DNA from: Prunus persica
Taxonomy: Eukaryota > Streptophyta > Magnoliopsida > Rosales > Rosaceae
Direction of reading: 5' to 3'
Length of the DNA stretch: 64,000 nt
Assembly (NCBI RefSeq): GCF_000346465.2
Contig: NC_034013.1
Location: 3,097,912-3,161,911 of the forward strand
Each line of letters opens with the position of its first letter. Position 1 is the stretch's first letter. Of the stretch, positions 58,445 to 64,000 are shown one piece after another. Made by a program: the position numbers and the translations under genes. The notes under the pieces are model-generated. The model had not been told where the DNA came from, did not search any database, and was given only the letters and a program-made list of their open reading frames with translations.

Positions 58445-61400
58445 GTGGAGCTTACCACCTTCCTCAAAAACAACAAAGACATGTTCGCGTGGTCACCATC
58501 TGACGTGCCCGGTATCGACCCAAACATCATCTACCACCGCCTCCATGTCAACCCTGCCAGCAAGCCCGTGGTGCAGAAGAGACGCAACTTCGCTCCCGAG
58601 TGAGTCGCGATCATTGAAGCCGAGATCGACAAGCTTCTAGCCGCTGGATTTATTGAAGAGGTCTCCTACTCAGAATGGCTGGCCAACGTTGTTCTGGTGG
58701 CAAAACAAGAAAAGGGCAAATGGAGAGTGTGCGTCGATTACACCGACCTCAACAAAGCATGCCCTAAAGACAACTTCCCATTGCCGAGGATCGACCAGCT
58801 CGTGGATTCAACTTCCGGCAACCAGCTGCTCAGCTTCATGGATGCCTACTCCGGCTATAATCAAATTATGATGTACGACGATGACAAGGCGAAGACCTCT
58901 TTCATCATCGAGAGAGGGACCTACTGCTATAAGGTCATGCCTTTTGGGTTGAAGAACGCTGGAGCAACCTATCAAAGGCTCGTGAATAAGATTTTCAAGG
59001 AGCAGATCGGCAGAACCATGGAAGTCTACGTGGACGATATGCTGGTCAAAGCCCCCAAGCGTGGAGACCACCTTAAAAACCTCGTCGAAGCATTCAGCCT
59101 GCTCCGCCAATACTGTATGAAGCTGAATCCAAGTAAATGCACGTTCGGTGTATCATCCGGTCGATTCCTGGGGTACTTAGTCACACAACGAGGTATAGAG
59201 GCACACCTACGCCAAATTAAAGCTATTCTCGAGATGAAGTCACCTTCCACAGTGAAGGAAATACAAAGTCTGACGGGCAGAGCAGCAGCCCTCAACCAAT
59301 TCCTCTCGAAGTCTACCGACAAGTGCAGACCATTCTTCAAAGCTTTGAAGAAGGGGTAAAGAGACAAGTGGGACGAGGAGTGCGAAGTAGCTTTCCAGAG
59401 TCTAAAGACCTATCTTACTTCACCTCCCCTGCTCTCGAAGCCAGTTCCTGATGAAGACTTGTTCGTGTACCTGGCAGTGTCCAACTCGGCCGTCAGCTCA
59501 GCTCTCATTCGAGAAGAACTTGGGGCCCAACATCCGATATTCTATACGTCAAAAGCTCTCCTCGATGCAGAGACTCGCTACCCGAAATTGGAGAAGCTCA
59601 TTTTGGCCCTTATCATTTTTGCGAGAAAGCTGCGACCTTATTACCAAGCTCACCGAGTCATCGTTATGACTGGCTTTCCTTTGAGATCAATCCTCCACAG
59701 TCCTGATGCTTCTCAGCGGCTCATGAAGTGGGCAATAGAGCTAAGCCAATACGACCTCCTCTACCAGCCAAAGACTGCAATAAAAGCCCAAGCCTTAGCA
59801 GACTTTGTTGCAGAGTTCACACCATCGGCCGAAGAAGAGAAGCTGGTCAGCAAAAAGAAGGAAAGTTCGAGAGCAGACAAGACTTCCGCGGAACTTGATC
59901 AACCCAGAGACATGTGGCAGCTACGCGTAGATGGAGCATCAAACCAGAAAGGAGCTGGAGCTGGCGTAGTCATCATCACCCCCGAGGGAACCCTGTTGGA
60001 GCAAGCTATCACACTTGGCTTCGTGGCTTCAAATAACGAGGCAGAGTACGAGGCATTGCTCGCTGGCTTGCGCTTGGCAAAGTAGCTATCGATCAAGAAG
60101 CTGGCCATCTACTCAAATTCCCAGCTGATCACAAGTCAAGCCTCAGGAGAATACATGGCGAAGCACCCAAGGATGATCTTGTACCTTGACAAAGTCCAAG
60201 AGTTGTTGAAGGCATTTCCCACCTTCACCATCCAGCAAGTGCCCCGAGCAGAGAACGTGCACGCAGATGCACTGGCAAGCTTAGGATCAGCACTGGATAC
60301 CCATTTCAGACGCTCCATCCCAGTCGAGCACCTTGACCAGCCTAGCATAGAAGAGGCAGAACAACCGGACCTAATGCAGATCGACGAGGATCCTATCTGG
60401 CAAGAACCCATCATTGACTACCTAGTGAATGAAAACTTGCCCGAGGACAAGTCCGAGGCCAGAAAAATTAAGCAGAAGGCTGCAAGATATTACATGAAAG
60501 GCGACACGCTTATCTGCAGATCATACTACGGGCCTCATCTCACTTGCATCAAGTACCCGCAAACGCTCGAGGTTCTCTGCAAAATACACGACGGCGAATG
60601 TGGAAATCACGCTGGAGGCAGGTCGCTTGCTCAGAAGGCTCTCAGTATCGGCTATTTCTGGCCTACCATGCGCAAAGACTCCACGGAGTATGCTCGAAGA
60701 TGTGATCGATGCCAACGGTACAAGCCGATCCCTGGCTTGCCAGCTGAGGAATACAATCCGCAGAACAGTCCATGGCCGTTCATGCAGTGGGCCATTGACT
60801 TGGTGGGACCTATGCCGACAGCACCTGCCAATAAGGAGATGATGATCGTTGCCACTGATTATTTCACCAAATGGATCGAGGCCGAGGCTTTATCTTCTAC
60901 CAAGGAAGCTGACGTTGAACGGTTCATCTGGAAGCACATCATTTGCAGATTCGGTTGCCCACAATCGATAGTTACCGACAATGGTACGCAGTTCGTGGGC
61001 AGGTAGATCACTGCATTCCTTGCAAAGTATGGCATCAAGCAACACCTGTCAACCCCCAGATACCCGCAAGGCAATGGCCAAGCAGAGGCATCCAACAAGA
61101 TCGTGCTAGACTGCCTAAAGAAAAGACTGGAAGGCGCAGAAGGAAAATGGGTCGACGAGCTGCCAGGAGTTCTATGGGCTTATTGCACAACCAAAAGGAG
61201 ATCGACCGAAGAGACACCGTTTTCCTTGGCCTATGGGACGGAGGTAATCATTCCCCCACACATCACAGTCCCTTCTATGAGCATTGAGGTGGGCAGTCTT
61301 GACCAAAACTGCAGGCAGATGAGAATCAACCTTGACCTGCTCGAAGAAGAACGAGAAAAGGCCATTGTTTGAGTTGCCGCCTACCAGCAGCAGTTGACAT

Positions 61401-61880
61401 CCTGCTACAATAAGAAGGCCAAGATCAGACAGTTTCGCCCTGGAGACCTTGTGCTCAGAAAAACTTTCATCACATCACCGAGGCAAGGGTCAAAGAAGAT
61501 GAAGCCAAATTGGGAAGGCCCCTACATGATCAGCCGATCTGGGGGCAGAGGAAGTTACACCCTCGACACTCTAGAAGGGAAGGAAATTCCAAGACAATGG
61601 AATGCCCACCACCTTCGGAGATACTATCCGTGAAGCTCTTCGCTTACCAGCTCGACTCCTAGCAGACGACGAGCCTCCCGTACTTCAATTGAAGAAAAAC
61701 TGCTTTCGATGTTGCCTATGTTGTTAATTTCCTTTATTCAATAAAGCGATGTATTCACACCACCATCAATACAAGAGCAAGCTTTTCAATGAAGTACTTT
61801 TTCGAGCATTATGTCCCACAAACATATACATGCAGGCAACAAGCCTTACCTCCATTGCAGACAAGCTGCTCCCCGAAGCA

Positions 61881-62462
61881 CAAACTCAATGGAGTCTTTT
61901 TCAAGCGTTATGTCCCCGACATACGCACACAGGCGACAAGCCTTAGCTCCATTGCAGACAAGCTGCTCCCCGGAGCACAAACTCAATGGAGTCTTTTTCA
62001 AGCGCTATGTCCCTGACATACGCACACAGGCGACAAGCCTTACCTCCATTGCAGACAATCTGCTCCCCGGAGCACAAACTCAATGGAGTCTTTTTCAAGC
62101 GCTATGTCCCCGACATACGCACACAGGCGACGAGCCTTACCTCCATTGCAGACAAGCTGCTCCCCGGAGCACAAACTCAATGGAGTCTTTTTCAAGCGCT
62201 ATGTCCCCTACATACGCACACAGGCGACGAGCCTTACCTCCATTGCAGACAAGCTGCTCCCCGGAGCACAAACTCAATGGAGTCTTTTTCAAGCGTTATG
62301 TCCCCGACATACGCACACAGGCGACGAGCCTTACCTCCATTGCAGACAAGCTGCTCCCCGGAGCACAAACTCAATGGAGTCTCTTTCAAGTGCTATGTCT
62401 TCCAAGTGCTATGTCCCAACTGAAAATTCCATAACAAAGCGGCCAATCAGCCAAGTTCAACA
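61881..62462 (+). repeat. 97-bp tandem repeat zone of element 3
   Basis: About six units with period 97 bp ('caaactcaat' at 61881, 61978, 62075, 62172, 62269, 62366), each with 'ggagtctttttcaagcg', 'tatgtccccgacatacgcac' and 'cttacctccattgcagacaa'. A partial unit precedes at about 61795. As 97 is not a multiple of three, the same peptide repeat cycles through all three frames, and all three stay open for 145-207 codons. Non-coding 3' region by position. Confidence 0.93.
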
Positions 62463-62566
62463 AGAAGTAAGATGGTCAACCAAAGACCACTTATTGAAAG
62501 AAAATAACAAAGTTCAAAAATAGCAAAAGTGAACTACAACTACTAGGGAACTTCAGCAGGTGACCC

Positions 62567-63979
62567 TTAGCCGATCACATCCTCAACTGCACTGGCAACA
62601 GCCTCATTCTGCCCAACCGGCACAACTTGCTCAACCGCCTCGGCTGCCTGCTCCTTCGCATCCGCCTTAGCCTCATCAGCTGACCCACCTTGGCGTTTGT
62701 CTTCCTCAATTGCAGCTTCATCTGCTATCTGCTCTTCAACTGTTTCTGCATCCACAACATCCACCTGCTCACTCTGAACGGGGGGCAGGTCAAGACCAGA
62801 CTGCTCACCGTCATCATCTTCGAGATGGCAGCAAGGAGAAGTACCATTCTGGCAATCCAGGTATCCCAGCTTGTACGCATTAGCAGCCTTCTCTTCCTTG
62901 GATGCCTCCGTGGCTTCCACATGGGTATCAAACTTGACCAGCAGTTTGTCACGATCCTGGGCCAAAGCAGCATGCTTACGTTCGAGGCAGAAGTAGGCTT
63001 CCTTGCGTTCGAGCAGGGCAGCCATAAGAGACTTGAGTTCACCATCCTTTTGGCCAACAGAACTCTTGAGCATGGACATACTCTCCTTCATCTCGAAAAT
63101 CCTCGCATCATGGCGAATCCGCTCGTTCGAGAGCTTGTCAGTCAGGTCGGCATTCTTCTTCACCAGCTCGTCGAGCAGGGCAGAAGAGGGGCCAACATCA
63201 CGCGAGTTCTGCATGGCCCCAACAGCAAAAACCATTCCTTTTTGAAGGTGATACATGGCAGCTTCTTCTTGCTTATCCAAGGGAAGGCTCGAGAAAGCAC
63301 AAAGGTCACCAGCTCGATACACGTGATCAACTAGCTTAGCGCAAGCAGATGGACTTGACAGAAAGCCTGTTTTCAGCAGATCAGACACGGGCTCGCCCCC
63401 AGCAGAGCTATCACCAGTTCCCGGACCGGCAGTTCGTGCAATTGGAGGACTCTTCGCTCGAGCAGACGACTTTTTAGCTCTTTTGGCTGCAACTTGCAAC
63501 ATTGAGTCAGCCCTGCGCTTGACTGTTCGCGGCCCCGCAGATGAGTCGTGGTTGCTAGGCAGAGGTACAGTCCTCTCAGCTTGATTCCCAGATCAGCACG
63601 GACGACCCAATCCTTGCTTCCCAGCGGCTTCCTTGCATGGCAGATCATGGGTCTTAGGCAGTACGGGCAAAGACTTGAGCAGAACTTCCCGAACCTCCTG
63701 CATGCCGTTGGCCTTCTTGCTGTTCGCGCTGATGAAGCGTTTGATCCATGCAGACGAGGCAGGAGCAACTCCCATATGGGCCTTCTGAGCAGGCGAAACC
63801 TCCCTTGTAGAAGACTTGTTCGTGGCAAGAGAAGATCTCGATTGCCTTCGCTGTGGAGACGTATCCACTGATCGTGAAACTGCAGCTTCATCTCGAGCAG
63901 AGCTACTGCACGCTTTCCCACCATCGGGGGACTCAGTCGATGACTCCTCCCGCATAACTGGCAAGTCACTTAGCTCCAA
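62567..63979 (-). pseudogene. Antisense extra ORF of element 3 (C-terminal part)
   Basis: Minus strand, opposite to gag-pol. One frame runs from 63979 to 62567 (about 470 codons), interrupted only by TGA at 63593-63595, where CGA would give Arg. The upstream part is beyond the window. Visible are a basic S/K/R-rich stretch (R-A-K-K-S-S-A-R-A-K), S-D-L-L-K-T-G-F-L-S-S, a coiled coil with E-A-Y-F-C-L-E-R-K-H and L-G-Y-L-D-C-Q-N-G, and an acidic Ala/Glu-rich tail ending V-E-D-V-I-G. Homologous pieces lie antisense in elements 1 and 2. Function unknown; the basic-coiled coil-acidic order suggests protein or nucleic-acid binding, but that is inference. Confidence 0.75.
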
Positions 63980-64000
63980 GCAGCGCGACTTCCACCTTTC

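Larger units (their letters stand above)
55013..61633 (+). pseudogene. Tat-like Ty3/gypsy gag-pol, one frame with 11 in-frame stops
   Basis: A single frame of 2207 codons. In order: gag (55013 to about 57320) with N-L-R-K-K-S-D-E-S-L-R-D-Y and a C-x2-H-x4-H-x4-C knuckle near 57130-57172; protease with V-D-E-G-S (about 57538); reverse transcriptase with D-L-N-K, F-M-D-A-Y-S-G and Y-V-D-D (about 59030); RNase H starting L-R-V-D-G-A-S (about 59921); integrase with an H-H-C-C finger (60590-60720), A-I-D-L-V-G-P, V-T-D-N-G-T-Q-F and N-G-Q-A-E-A; an SH3-like end with P-N-W-E-G-P-Y. Stops lie at 55520, 55667, 57329, 57623, 58004, 58349, 58601, 59357, 60083, 61004 and 61370. There are no frameshifts. 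Most stops fit C-to-T changes. Inactive as it stands. Confidence 0.93.

Noticed and set aside
61881..62462. Regularly spaced direct repeats resembling a CRISPR array
   Set aside because: Whole 97-bp units are repeated with no variable spacers, inside a plant retrotransposon.
61811..62523. Three long overlapping forward reading frames that look like a repeat protein
   Set aside because: They are the same 97-bp non-coding tandem repeat read in three frames, between pol and the antisense ORF.
62690..63334. A 214-codon forward open frame
   Set aside because: It is the shadow of the antisense ORF, which has homologues in the other two elements; the forward frame has no family features.

Overview
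The window is nuclear DNA of a eudicot, by protein resemblance most likely a woody rosid (Rosaceae-like; species not determinable). The signs are long GT-AG introns, chloroplast-targeted proteins, (CT)n/(GA)n leaders and dense LTR retrotransposons. No bacterial, organellar, rRNA or CRISPR feature is present.

Two host genes look intact. On the minus strand (2046-6781) seven exons give a 301-residue NAD(P)-binding Rossmann protein of the Arabidopsis At1g32220 type. On the plus strand (38735-51637) twelve exons give a 461-residue plastid glycerol-3-phosphate acyltransferase (ATS1/GPAT type), the first acylation step of plastid glycerolipid synthesis. All exon junctions in both models keep frame with GT-AG introns. 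Their introns carry LINE pieces, a hairpin MITE and LTR-like fragments.

Between about 6.97 and 14.9 kb lies a large inverted repeat. Two arms of about 2.44 kb are collinear without a net indel and are separated by a 3.06 kb spacer. Each arm carries the same 5' leader and the same internally deleted, frameshifted 5' fragment of a golgin candidate 5/TMF-like gene. A third copy of the leader sits inverted in the spacer.

From 15.5 to 38 kb the DNA is a transposon cluster: two LTR-like units with minisatellites, a peroxidase exon fragment, a deleted Ty3/gypsy Tat-like element (19.28-24.2 kb, plus), the 3' end of an Athila-like element (to 26.79 kb), and a second Tat-like element on the minus strand (28.93-37.98 kb).

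From 53.0 kb to the end, a PIF/Harbinger-like element is interrupted by a third Tat-like element whose 5' LTR starts near 54.28 kb. Its gag-pol is one reading frame of 2207 codons broken only by 11 in-frame stop codons. All three Tat-like elements share a layout: LTR, primer-binding site, gag-pol, a tandem-repeat zone, and then an antisense extra ORF. The most unusual signals are the golgin inverted repeat and the antisense ORF with its tandem-repeat spacer. I found no clearly undescribed enzymatic system.
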